Program-made: the position numbers and the translations under genes
Origin: Conidiobolus incongruus B7586
Lineage: Eukaryota; Entomophthoromycota; Entomophthoromycetes; Entomophthorales; Conidiobolaceae
Direction: 5' to 3'
Assembly: GCA_000697335.1 (NCBI GenBank)
Contig: JNEM01008535.1
Span: forward strand, 1-21,527
Length of the DNA: 21,527 bases
In this document: positions 1 through 10,599 of the stretch, in pieces
Position numbering within the stretch: position 1 is the first letter of the stretch
How the letters are laid out: each line of letters opens with the position of its first letter
The notes under the pieces: generated by a model
The model's database searches: none
Told to the model about the DNA's origin: nothing
What the model saw: the letters and a program-made list of their open reading frames with translations, nothing else

Positions 1-1831
1 TATTAATTTATTAAATATAATTTAGCTCATTATATATTAACTGTTTGTTTAAATAAATTAAAAGAAATTATTATTTTATATTAAAATAAAAAAATCTATA
101 AGGTTAAAACTATAAGAGTCTTTGTTAATAAAATAAAAAAAAATAATATTTAAGATATATTGATTAAATTATAGCCTATTTGATGATAGTTATCATATAT
201 AATTAAAAGATTCGATTTTAATATTTTTTTTAAATTTGAATTTAATAGGTTTATATAATACCAAATTCTAGGTTTTGATTAAAAAGCTATTTTTGAAACA
301 ATAAGAGTTAATTGAAAATATAATGAATATTACTAATCATAAAAAGTAAATTAATTAAATATATATATATCGAGATTATATTTAATTTTTATTTTAAAAA
401 TTTAATATTTAATTATTAACATAGTAAAATTTTTAATAAAAAATAAAATTATATTAATAATTATATAATATAGATTTCAAGTTAAATCCATAATTAAAAT
501 ATCTGAATTTTCCAAGTTATTATAAAACACCTTATTATATAGTTTTGATAATTAATATAAATTACACTATTAGATAGATAAAAATAATATAAATTGGAAT
601 TAAAATTTAATGCTATTTATAATCAATTTAATTTACATTCAAATATGAATAATTTCTTATTAATATTGATTATATGTAAATATTGTTATTATCACAAACT
701 TGATTAGTATTTTGATCAAAAATATATAACTATTGAGTTTACGCCTATAATAAATTAGTATGGATATCAAAACCTAAAAGTTTGTAGTATTTTTTAAAAT
801 ATTGTTCAATTAATAAGCAATTTATTAAAACTTATATATTAAATTCAAAAAATATAATACAAATATATTATACATTGCTAAGATTATAGAAATTGTAACC
901 AAATTTGACATTATAAACTAATTTAAATAAATGAAAATTTGCTTCCAATATTATGTTGAAATTTCACCGATTTAATTATTATTAATTTATAATATCAAAT
1001 ATACTTTCAAAAATTCAAATAAATCAAAAACTGAGCTATTTTTGAGTTCATATTAAATATTTAAGCATTTCAGTGAAATTAATTGAGTGTCAATAAAATA
1101 ATCTGAGAATTGATTGTTTATTTCTAAGCTATCAATAATCAGTGTATTAATTAAGTGAAATATATATAAATAATATAATTCCAAATTTCAGGAATATAAT
1201 ACCAAGTTATTATTTTTACTTATTCAAAATATACTCAGTTTTGATTTATTTCATATATAAATAAGGATATATAAGCAAAGTATCAATATAATCAACAATA
1301 GAATGATTGAGTTAAAATACAAGCTATTAGTAACAATAAGAATACATATTTAAACTAAAGAATTAATTTGAAAATTATACAAAGTAGGGTTAAATTCTAA
1401 TATGTTTTGCAATTTAAAAAAATTGTATCAAACTATGTAAAGTAAAATCATACAAATAAACAAATAAAAAGATTCAAGGCGGTGGAAATATTAGAGTATA
1501 TATAATATACATTAATATAAGAATAATGAAGTATTATGATCAGAACTTATCAGTTATTTATATTGTATTAATAAAATTGGATATTAAGAGCTTAAAATAT
1601 ATGAATCAGTCAATTGGTGAATCTAGTAGATGATTGGCTCAAGTTGATGATTAATCTAACCCAAAAATTTTTTACATAAAATTTCAATATAAATACTAAA
1701 CTCAGCCTATGCACTCTTTCGCTTACGTTGTATAAACTATCACAAACGAGCTCTTTATTTTCTAAAATATCCTCTTTTTCTTTTCGATTGTATTCCAACA
1801 CGCTAACTCTAAGGAAATCCTTTGTACTCTT
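1..1831. other. AT-rich intergenic flank, no gene seen
   Basis: The stretch is extremely A+T-rich, full of stops in all frames, and made of short A/T runs and near-repeats. I found no splice-able chain of exons, no tRNA fold and no recognisable protein fragment. Base composition becomes more balanced from about 1700, which I read as the promoter side of the next gene rather than as a gene of its own. Confidence 0.7.
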
Positions 1832-1837
1832 TATATA
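1832..1837 (+). promoter_or_regulatory. Possible TATA element of the NTF2-RRM gene
   Basis: TATATA stands about 90 bases before the ATG at 1925, in a stretch that turns pyrimidine-rich towards the start codon. In DNA this AT-rich such a hexamer is common by chance, so this is only a position-based guess. Confidence 0.25.
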
Positions 1838-1924
1838 CTCAATATTATTTTTATCTTTAGGTATTTAAATTCAAATCACCTCCACTTTCTTAATTCAAAT
1901 GCTTAGTTTTTCAATTAGATCAAA

Positions 1925-3321
1925 ATGGCTGGAACTGTAAATAATTCTACTCAAAATCATTCTACTGTTGAAAAAGTTGAATCTTACGAAGTTGGTTGGT
2001 TGTTTGTTCAACAATATTACTCTGTCTTAAATGAAGATCCTAGCCGTCTTCACTGTTTTTATACTAAAAAATCTACTCAAACCATTGGTGGTGAGGGAGA
2101 AAACGTTCCTTTGTGCCATGGTCAACAGGTATTTTCTAATAACTCTACAATATTTAATTCAAATATAAATGCATATGATGGTATAGGAAATTCATAATCG
2201 TTTTGTTGAACTTGATTTTCGCGATTGTCGCGTATTAGTTTCTAACGTTGATAGTCAAGCTTCCCTCGACGGCGGTATTATTATTCAAGTTTTAGGTGAA
2301 ATTGCCAATAAAGGTGGCCCTTCTAAAAAATTTTGTCAAACTTTCTTTTTGGCTGAACAACCCAATGGCTATTTTGTACTCAATGACATTTTCCGCTATT
2401 TAAAGGATGAAGTAGAGACAGACTATGAAGCTAATCCTTCATTAGATGAATCTTCTGAAATTGTTGATGTTCAACCTGTTGCAGTTCAACCCGAAGTTCC
2501 CAAAACAGAGCCTTCAGCTCAACCTGAACAACCTGCAGCTCAACCTATCGCAGCTCCAGAGGCTCAGCAAATTAAGCCCAAGGCCGCAGAAACTGCTCCT
2601 GCTAAGCAAGAAGTATCTGAGCCTAAACCCACTGTTGAGCCTGCAAAGGCCGAAAATAAGACTTCTCCTTCTCATCCCACTGCTAAGCCTGAATCTAAGC
2701 CTGAAATTGCTGCTCCCGTTCCTACTCCTTCTGCTCCTAAGAGTTGGGCCAACATGGCTGCTAACAACAGCGACAAATGGGGATCTCAAGTATCATCTAC
2801 TCAAGGAATGGTTACACCTGCTGCCAAGCCCCAAAGTTCCGCTGGACCTACTTCAACCCAACCCAATCGCAATTTAACTAACAAGGATAATCGCAACAAA
2901 TCTGATGATTTTGTCGTCTACGTTCGTAATGTCAATGATGCAATTTCACAGGAAGCTCTTCAACAAGCCTTTTCTGCCTTTGGATTGGTTAAGAGCATCG
3001 ACATCGTCCATTCAAAGAACTCAGCCTTCGTTGAATATGAAGATACTGAGCATGTTAAAGCTGCTATCACTCAAAACACCATCACTGTTAATGGTCATCA
3101 ATTGATTGCTGAAAAGAAGCGTAGCCGCCCTCCCCAAGGCTCATCTCAAACCTCTGGAAGTGGACCCAGAACTGGTTCTCAAGGTAACATAGTTATTTTA
3201 ATGATTTGATTCATGCTTACAGTTTCTAGGAGGACAATATGAAAGAAATAACTCTAGAAGAGGAGGAAGAGGAAATGCTCGCGGAGGTCGTCCTTCTGGT
3301 GATAGACAACCTACTAAATAA
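1925..3321 (+). CDS. nxt3: G3BP/Nxt3-like NTF2-RRM RNA-binding protein, 3 exons
   Basis: Exons 1925-2128, 2187-3183 and 3230-3321 give 430 residues. Residues about 18-140 form an NTF2-like domain with the family hallmarks EVGWLFVQ, SRLHCFYTKKS, CHGQQEIHNRF (made across the first intron), VSNVDSQASLDGG and FFLAEQPNGYFVLND. Residues 141-306 are a low-complexity linker rich in Pro, Ala, Gln, Glu and Lys. An RRM follows at about 309-382, with RNP2-like VVYVRNV and RNP1-like NSAFVEYED. Exon 3 encodes an Arg/Gly-rich tail (SRRGGRGNARGGR). This is the order seen in animal G3BP, fission yeast Nxt3 and budding yeast Bre5, which bind mRNA, join stress granules and partner a ubiquitin protease (family knowledge). 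The introns (58 and 46 nt) are fixed by frame and homology; using AG 3221-3222 instead would run into a stop. Codons are richer in C than in neighbouring genes, suggesting strong expression. Confidence 0.93.
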
Positions 3322-3528
3322 ATTTTATGTAGGAAGCTCTATTCCCATCAGACACTTGCACTTTGATCATCATTTTACTAGGATTCTAATCTAATTCCCA
3401 ATATATTTATCACACTAGTCACCACTGCATTTTAAAGAACATTTCTTTCATTTCTATTATCTTGTGAGATCATCTGTCATTAAAAGCGTAAATGTTTTTA
3501 CAGCTTGTTAATACCATGATAAAATATT

Positions 3529-3534
3529 AATAAA
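3529..3534 (+). terminator. Possible poly(A) signal of the NTF2-RRM gene
   Basis: AATAAA lies about 210 bases after the stop at 3321, at the point where the more balanced 3' UTR composition gives way to plain AT-rich spacer. The position is plausible; the motif alone is weak evidence in this background. Confidence 0.35.
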
Positions 3535-4515
3535 ATTTATTTGTATTAAATTTCACTATCAATTTATATTATTACATTTGTTTGATTTTATTATGTTCAT
3601 CTTCAATATATTTCCATTTGCTATATATATTTATGTAATTTCAAAAATATACTAACAAGCATGATTGTGAAGTTGAATGATATATAAATTTATTAATCTA
3701 ATAATTAACATTTTCTTTTTAAATGTATGCATTAAAAATGATAATACTAATAAATTTGGTCAACTTCAGATGTTGGTAAATAGAAAATTGTTTATTCTAG
3801 ATATATTGAATAATTTCAATATTCTATAAATGATTATGTTATTATACAATGGTATATAATTTCAAAAGAACATTCAAAATCAAATACTACATTTTTATTA
3901 TATTTTCATTTATACTATTGATTTATAAATAATGAAATCACTTTCACTAATAAAAATATTCTACTATAAATTGACAATTGAGATTTATATTGTAATTTTA
4001 AACAATACATCAATTAGGATATTATTTTACTTCAAATTTATTATATATGATTATAAAAAGATAGAGTAAATTAGAATAATGTTCAAGATATATTTAATAC
4101 TCTTATCAATTTTTTATGAAATTTATTATTTATTTATTAACAAATATAAATAAATATTATTTGTTATTATATATATCAAATAATTGAATTCAATATTAGT
4201 TAATATGAATATTGGTAACTATCAAATTATTTTGATATCTGGATTTAATTGATTAAAAAGTCAACCAAATATTATATGAAGTTTAATTGAATATTTTTAA
4301 AATAAATCCTTTAAAATGTAAGTTATGTATCGCATATTAATAGCCACTATTATGAATACTAATTTAGCAAATGAATAACTTACATCAATTAAAGAAATCA
4401 TTTTGAACTGATAAAACCTCTGAGTATCAGGTTGATTAGTCCCATAATTGAAAATTCCAATTTATAATATAAGATAATGTTGAATAAATTATTTTTATTA
4501 TTAGATCAAACCAGT
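3535..4515. other. AT-rich spacer between the NTF2-RRM gene and FYV7
   Basis: No coding potential or RNA fold was seen. The last 130 bases are a little less AT-rich and probably hold the FYV7 promoter, but I cannot point to a convincing TATA element. Confidence 0.6.
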
Positions 4516-5286
4516 ATGAAAACAAATTCTAATAAAGCAAATTCAAAATACGACCCTAAAACCAAAACATACACCGGAAAAAGTAAATGATATTTATCAT
4601 ATCCATGAAAACTCTAATAATTTTTATTGAATAGTTCAAAAGATTAGAGAAAGAAAAAATTATACAGCAAAAATAAAGACCAATTATCACAAAAAAGTTC
4701 TAGACAGTACTGCACCTGATATAGACCAAATTCCTGAATTTTATAAAGAGGTTCGTATACTTTAATTTTATCTTGATATTTTTATTAAAATAATTTATAT
4801 TCAGATATTTGAAGAAGTTGATAAAGAAAAGCAAGCTAAACAATCCGAGCAAAATAACCAGAAGGAGAAATCAAAGGTATATTGGTTGACATATTTTAAA
4901 ATTTTTAATTTTAATTATTTTTGAAATTTTAGAATAATTCTAATAGGTATTAAACTGAGCTTACATAATATTAAAAATAAATTTAACTCGTCTTAGATCT
5001 ACTTCTAAACCTAATCCTTTTAAGAAGACTATTCAAGAAAGAGAGAGAATTCAAAACGAAATTAAAAAGAAAAAAGAAGTAATATTAGGTTTAAGACAAT
5101 TATTTCATTTTATACTTATTTTATATATAGGAAAAAGATCGAGAGATCAAAGAAAAACTTCAGCATAAAGAAGAATATGAAAAGACTAGAAAGAAGCAGC
5201 GTTCTAAATTATTCCAAAGAGGAAAGAAAGGCCAATTGATTTTATCTAATCATATTGATCATCTTTTAACGAAAATTCAAAAATAA
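4516..5286 (+). CDS. FYV7: Fyv7-family rRNA-processing protein, 6 short exons
   Basis: Exons 4516-4582, 4635-4750, 4805-4876, 4933-4946, 4997-5078 and 5131-5286 join in frame to 168 residues, close to the size of yeast Fyv7. The protein is highly basic and mostly helical, with a long Lys/Glu/Arg coiled-coil-like middle (residues about 62-145). The match rests on the C-terminus: a basic stretch, then RGKKGQLILSNHIDHLLTKI, which fits the family ending of R-G-Q-P, a short spacer and an IxxLLxKI helix. KPNPFKKT upstream also fits. Fyv7 (human CCDC59 is related) acts in the nucleolus in early processing of the small-subunit pre-rRNA (family knowledge). Introns are 52, 54, 56, 50 and 52 nt. Exon 4 is only 14 nt; without it the frame hits a stop. 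The second donor (GTTCGT) is atypical, but no other donor keeps the frame. No long open frame exists here, so the gene is easily missed. Confidence 0.77.
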
Positions 5287-5360
5287 CAATATTATATATC
5301 TTTTCCAACATTGGTAATAAGATTTAATTATCCGTTTAATTCTCATAGATTTTATATTTT

Positions 5361-5366
5361 AATAAA
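5361..5366 (+). terminator. Possible poly(A) signal of FYV7
   Basis: AATAAA lies 75 bases after the FYV7 stop, followed by a T-rich stretch. Position fits; sequence evidence is modest in an AT-rich background. Confidence 0.35.
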
Positions 5367-6151
5367 TGTAATAAAGATTATAATTGTTTAATACTCTTAT
5401 AGTCAACAATTATTTTTTTATTGATTTAATGATTTAAGTTGAAATTTAATGGATAAAAATCTATTCTAATTTTCATCATTGTATCCAAAGATATAGTGTA
5501 TGCTAAATAACAATCTCAATTGACCTAATATATTCTTAATTATTTGAATCTAGTGGAGTGAATTCAACATAACATATTAATATATTTAAATAAAAGAAAA
5601 TATAAAATTTTATTTGATGATTAAATGAAAATGCTGATGCTTATAATAGTTGAATTTCAAATAATAAAGTAAATAATAGTTTATGTATTCAGAAAGTGTG
5701 ATCTTTCTAAATTTTAAAGAATTAATTATTTGAATCAATAATTCCATCAAAATTTCATTTGTTTTTTTAATTATTCTAATTAAACATTTAAATACATAAT
5801 CACATATTTTATAATATCAGATTTGTTTTATGTAATTTGTAGAATTTGTAGTATTATGTGTAAATTAACCAATTTTTATTAAAAAACAACAAATATAACC
5901 TATCATATGTAATATATATTGGTTGAACTTGAGAATAATTAAATGTAAAAAGACCCTGATCAAATAAATTTACAGTCATAAATAAATAGTAATATAAGCG
6001 ATTAATATGATTGGTTTGATTTTAAATATTTGTATTAATGTTTTGTTAAGCGATTAATAATCTTTTTGTTAATTTTAAATTCGTACCTTATATTTTTAAA
6101 ATATAGTCAATTAATATATTAGTATTTTGTTTATTCTCATATCAAAATACT
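5367..6151. other. AT-rich spacer between FYV7 and ATG9
   Basis: No open frame, exon chain or RNA gene was recognised. The ATG9 promoter must lie at its right end, but no distinctive element stands out. Confidence 0.6.
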
Positions 6152-8446
6152 ATGAAACCAAGTACTTCTTTTCCAAAATATACTAAATTGGAGGACTTGG
6201 AAACTTTTCATGGAGAAAATTATCCATACATTTCTCAACCCATTTATCCATCATACCCAATTAGACAGCAAGAAGACGAAGAACAAGTGCTGATTGAGCA
6301 ACAAAGTGAAGAAGAAGAAGAAGAAGATATTTTGTCTAGTAATTTACCTTATCCAACATTTCCTCTTAAAACTTTGAGATTTAATGGGACTGTAAAAAGA
6401 AAGAAAAGGTTAGAAAATGTTACTCGACCATATGACTTTAATTGGAATAAAGTAGGAGATTTGGATACATTTTTAGAGAGAGTTAGTACTTATTTATTTA
6501 TTATTAACCAACTTTAATCTTATTTAATAATTTAGGTATATAATTATTATCACGAGAAAGGAATTTATTGTATTGCTCTTTCCAAAATCTTAAACCTTAT
6601 GTAATATTATTTATATGTATTAAATTTAGTATACTAATTCTGATATGATATTTAGAACTGTTGCCTTTGTAATTATAACTAGTGTAATTTTGACACAGTG
6701 TATTGATTACAATCAGGTTAAACCTAAAAGTTCTTTATCTCAAGCCTGGAATTCAAAATGTCATGAAAAGTAATTACATATATTATTCTTTACAAACAGA
6801 ATAATAATAACTTTATAATAGTTTTAGTCCTTTATCCATATTTATATTAACATGCATAGGATTGGTGTGGCTATTCCAAACTATTATTTTAATTTATGAA
6901 TTTCGAGACTATTTAGAAATTTATCATTTTTATACCAAAGTTTTAGGAATTCCAGAAGTAATATAATTATATGAAATTTGTAATATAATATTAAAGCTCT
7001 TTATAGGAAGACATTTCAACTATTCACTGGGATAAAATTGTTAAAAAAATGGCTCGTCTTCCACCTCCAATCGTACCTACCTCTGATGGGACGCTACAAC
7101 CTCAAAAACTGGACGCATACATCGTAGCTAATAGAATCTTAAAACGGGAAAATTATTTAATATCCATTTTCAACCAAGATCTTCTGGATTTTTCTTTGCC
7201 ATTACCATTTGGCATTCAAAAAACGTTATTTACAACCACATTAGAATGGAATATTAAATTTGTAATATACAGCACCTTTTTTGATAGCAGAGGAAATTTA
7301 TTTAAAGGAGTGTTAAGGCCGGAAGAAAGACACAACTGGGCTAAACGATTAAGAATGAAATACCAATTCATGGGACTGGTTAATCTACTTTTCGGTCCAT
7401 TTATCGTTGTATATTTTACAATCTATGCATTTATGAGGTACTTTGATGAATATTATAAAAATCCCAAGTTAATAGGTATTCGTCAATACACGCTATTGGC
7501 CAAGTGGAAATTTCGGGAATTTAACGAGCTTCCTCACTACTTTGAAAATAGAATTAACTCAAGCTACCCTATAGCTAGAGATTATATTAGCCACTTCCCG
7601 AACCACATCACCACTATTTTAGTCAAATTCGTGTCTTTTATTTTGGGATCGTTGGCCTCTATTTTGGGTGCGATCGCATTGATTCATCCCGACTTGGCAC
7701 TAGAGTTCGACCTCTCTCCAGAGAGAAGCATAATCTTTTACATTGGTATTTTTGCAACAATCCTTGCTGTTTGTCGAGGCATGATTCCTGAAGAAGACAA
7801 TGTAGTTGATCCTGAGCATTGTCTTAATCAGCTTGTAGAGAAACTACACTACATGCCAAGAGCATGGATCGAAAGGTTGCATTCTGATCGCGTCAGAAGA
7901 GAGTTTTCGGCTCTATTCTCATACAAAATTATTCATCTGTTGGAAGAAATCTATGGTATTTTATTTACCCCATTAATCTTGTGGCTACGACTTCCCGATT
8001 CTTGCGAACAATTAGTCGATTTTTTAAAAGACAACACGTCTCATGTAGAAGGAATGGGACACCACTGCAGTCTTGCTCTTTTTGATGTCAGAAGACATGC
8101 AACACCACTTGATCCAACATCCCCTCATCCTACATCTTACCACCTTTCCAAAAAAGGAAAAATGGAAAAGAGTTTACTTTACTTCAAGCAAATGTATCCA
8201 GATTGGATTCCACAAGATCCTGCTGGATCTTTATATATACACCAAGTATTCGATCTAACCAAAAGCCAGATGAATACCATGTATCAGTCCACGATATCTG
8301 AGCACATGGATGACGAAGCCAATTCATATCGATCAAATGATCAACTAAACTACTCCCAATTTTCTAATTATCAAGAGAAAACAGGTGTTGGATTAGGAGT
8401 GATGGGACTAATGAATTTAATGTTTGAGAATCAGTTTCATCGTTAA
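6152..8446 (+). CDS. ATG9: Autophagy lipid scramblase Atg9, 5 exons
   Basis: Exons 6152-6481, 6536-6600, 6656-6769, 6822-6957 and 7007-8446 give 694 residues, close to fission yeast Atg9 and shorter than the budding yeast protein because both tails are short. Atg9 is a trimeric membrane protein that scrambles phospholipids between bilayer leaflets and seeds the phagophore (family knowledge). The N-terminal 110 residues are cytosolic with an acidic EEEEEED run. The conserved start GDLDTFLERVYNYYHEKG spans intron 1. Hydrophobic segments lie at about 132-148, 172-195, 335-359, 417-440 and 456-474, with a re-entrant-type stretch at 532-545 (GILFTPLILWLRLP). Core hallmarks include KMARLPPP, NYLISIFN, WKFREFNELPHYFENR, AVCRGMIPEE and GMGHHCSLALFDVRRH. 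Introns are 54, 55, 52 and 49 nt. The long open frame from 7049 is only the last exon, and its ATG is an internal methionine. Confidence 0.95.
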
Positions 8447-8913
8447 ATTCGATTATCAAAAAATGTATAGTTTTAATCAATATATTTCACCCTAGATATT
8501 ATAACACTCTTTTCGATTGTATTAATATTTTCCATTGAATACTGTATCATTTAGACGTTTTAGTTATTTTATGTTAAAGCATGACATATTCAGAAATGTG
8601 AAATTTATTTTCGAATCCAACCTCAAAAATTTTTCCGCAAAGAACCTGTTACTTTTATTTTTTAAAATATATAATCGAATTTATCTTGATATTATTTAAA
8701 TAAGATTCGTCAAATTTTAACTAAATTTAAATAAAGATTTTGCAATAAAATATTCGAAATATTTTTAATTTTCTGAATAATAATCATAATTAAACGTTTT
8801 AAGACCAACAAATTCTAACGAATCCCATAATTATTTATAATTATATAATATTTATATAAATTTCGATTCTATGAAATTAAATTGAATCAAGGAGTATAAA
8901 CTGAATTATTAGA
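8447..8913. other. Spacer between ATG9 and CWC27
   Basis: About 470 bases hold the ATG9 3' UTR and the CWC27 promoter. AATAAA-like strings occur, but none is clearly placed. No small gene was seen. Confidence 0.6.
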
Positions 8914-10571
8914 ATGAGCAACCAATTTAATTTCGAACCAACGCCGAATGGAAAAGTATTATTAACAACCACAGTTGGTGATATCGAAATAGAACTCTGG
9001 GGTAAAGAATGTCCATTAGCTGTACGTAATTTTATTCAATTATGCATGGAGAATTTTTATGATGGCCTAATATTTCATAGAGTAGTGAGGAATTTTATTG
9101 TTCAAACTGGCGATCCTACAGGAACAGGGTTTGGTGGTGAAAGTATTTATGGAAAAGATTTTGGTTTGGAAATTCATCCTAGGTTAAGATTTAATCGTAG
9201 GGGGATTTTAGGTATGGCTAATACTGGTAAAAATGATAACAACAGTCAATTTTTCATTACTCTTGGGAATGCCTTGGAATTGCAGGGAAAATATACATGT
9301 TTTGGAAGAGTAAATCAATTTCTAGTATATATTTATATCAATAATTAATATTCATACTCTAGATAGTTGGTGATACTATTTTTAATGTATTAAAAATTGG
9401 GGAATGCGAAACTGATAAAGATGACCGTCCATTATATCCCCCCAAAATTTTAAGCTCTAAAATTTTATTAAATCCTTTCGATGACATCATTCCTAGAATT
9501 AGTAAAAAGGAATTAGAAATACAGATGAAAAGTCAATTAGATTCTACTACTCAGAAAAAGCCAAAGAAAAAGGGGAAAAAGTAAATAGTAACAGTAATTA
9601 ATAATTCATATATTTCTAACATATGTTTTTATAGAGATAAAAACTTACTATCATTTGAAGACGATGATTTTATAGATAATAGTCAAGATTCTAAGAAGTT
9701 CAAAATGAAGAGCAGCTTTGATACCAATAATAGTGATTCAAATCTTTCTAATGATCAACCTATTATTAAAACTATTCTTGATATTGGTACATTATAATGT
9801 GATTTGTTTTTTATCTGTATTTACCCATTATACTAGATGATGGATATGTTCCTAGTATCAAATCTAAAACAGCAGAGAAGATACCGAAAGAAATCACATT
9901 ATCGACTGAATCTAATAATGATGCAGAAGAAATTAGAATATTGGATGTATCAGAAGCAACTTCAGTGAACAAAAGAGAGTAAATATTTAAAATTTCATTT
10001 AATCTACTAATCTTTATTAATTTTTAACATCAGGGAGACTAAGTTGAAGATAAAGCAGTTAGAAGAAGAATTAAAAAATAAAGTTTTAAACAAGAAAAAG
10101 GAAGATGAAAATGATCAGCCGAAAAAGAAAACATTTTTAGAGTTACAACGAGAAAAATACCAAAAAACAGCCATTATCGGTAAAAGAAAGAAAATTAATG
10201 AGGATGAGGTTTATTTAATATACTGATTTATGTTACTTATATTAATCATAGTTGTTTAGACTCTTGACAAGCTCTTTAACTTCCAAAATAAATTGTCGAA
10301 TGTAAAAGACGATTCGGCGTCTAGCCAATCAAAGCCACTTGAAGAACAAGAATGTGCACTTCATTCTGTTCCTAACTGCCAGTCTTGTAACAGGGAAATC
10401 GAAAATGAAGAAGATGAAAACATCGGAATTTCATGGATGGGGCATAAGCTGAAATTTGAAAAAGACAGATTGGGAAAAGATCTCATTCAAAGGAAAGACA
10501 GAGTGGAGGATTATACTGTCATTGATCCAAGATCGCAATTCACTCAGAAAAATGGCCATAGAAGAGGTTAG
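8914..10571 (+). CDS. CWC27: Spliceosomal cyclophilin Cwc27, 6 exons
   Basis: Exons 8914-9309, 9363-9580, 9635-9786, 9837-9978, 10034-10208 and 10260-10571 give 464 residues, matching human CWC27 in size. The cyclophilin domain fills residues 1 to about 175. R56, F61, Q64, N103, Q112 and F114 are at the usual binding positions, but the catalytic-pocket Trp is replaced by E122, the known Cwc27 signature linked to loss of prolyl-isomerase activity. NPFDDIIPR closes the domain. A charged linker follows, with LLSFEDDD, an EEETK-type coiled coil in exon 5, and the TLDKLFNFQNKL segment. The C-terminal WMGHKLKFE and DYTVIDPR match the tail that contacts the activated spliceosome with Cwc22 (family knowledge). 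A CALHSVPNCQSC motif sits at 393-404. Introns are 53, 54, 50, 55 and 51 nt. A GTTAGT at the very end could be a donor, but a poly(A) signal just after the stop favours ending here. Confidence 0.94.
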
Positions 10572-10593
10572 TCTATACAAAGCATATTTATTC

Positions 10594-10599
10594 AATAAA
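10594..10599 (+). terminator. Poly(A) signal of CWC27
   Basis: AATAAA begins 23 bases after the CWC27 stop codon, a tight and plausible spacing. It supports the stop at 10571 as the true end of the gene. Confidence 0.45.

Noticed and set aside
1610-1801. 63-codon open frame on the - strand upstream of the NTF2-RRM gene
   Set aside because: No recognisable domain. It lies in what is probably the promoter of the + strand gene, and its composition changes halfway, as expected for chance reading of that region.
2446-3105. Open frames overlapping the NTF2-RRM exon 2 in other frames and on the - strand
   Set aside because: Shadows of the repetitive Pro/Ala/Gln/Glu linker and RRM coding sequence. 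Their Leu/Arg-heavy products have no family features.
7049-8446. Independent gene starting at ATG 7049
   Set aside because: Its first residues are the Atg9 KMARLPPP core, and four upstream exons supply the missing N-terminus and first two membrane helices in frame.
10044-10226. Separate small lysine-rich gene
   Set aside because: It is exon 5 of CWC27. The frame joins both neighbouring exons and matches the family linker.
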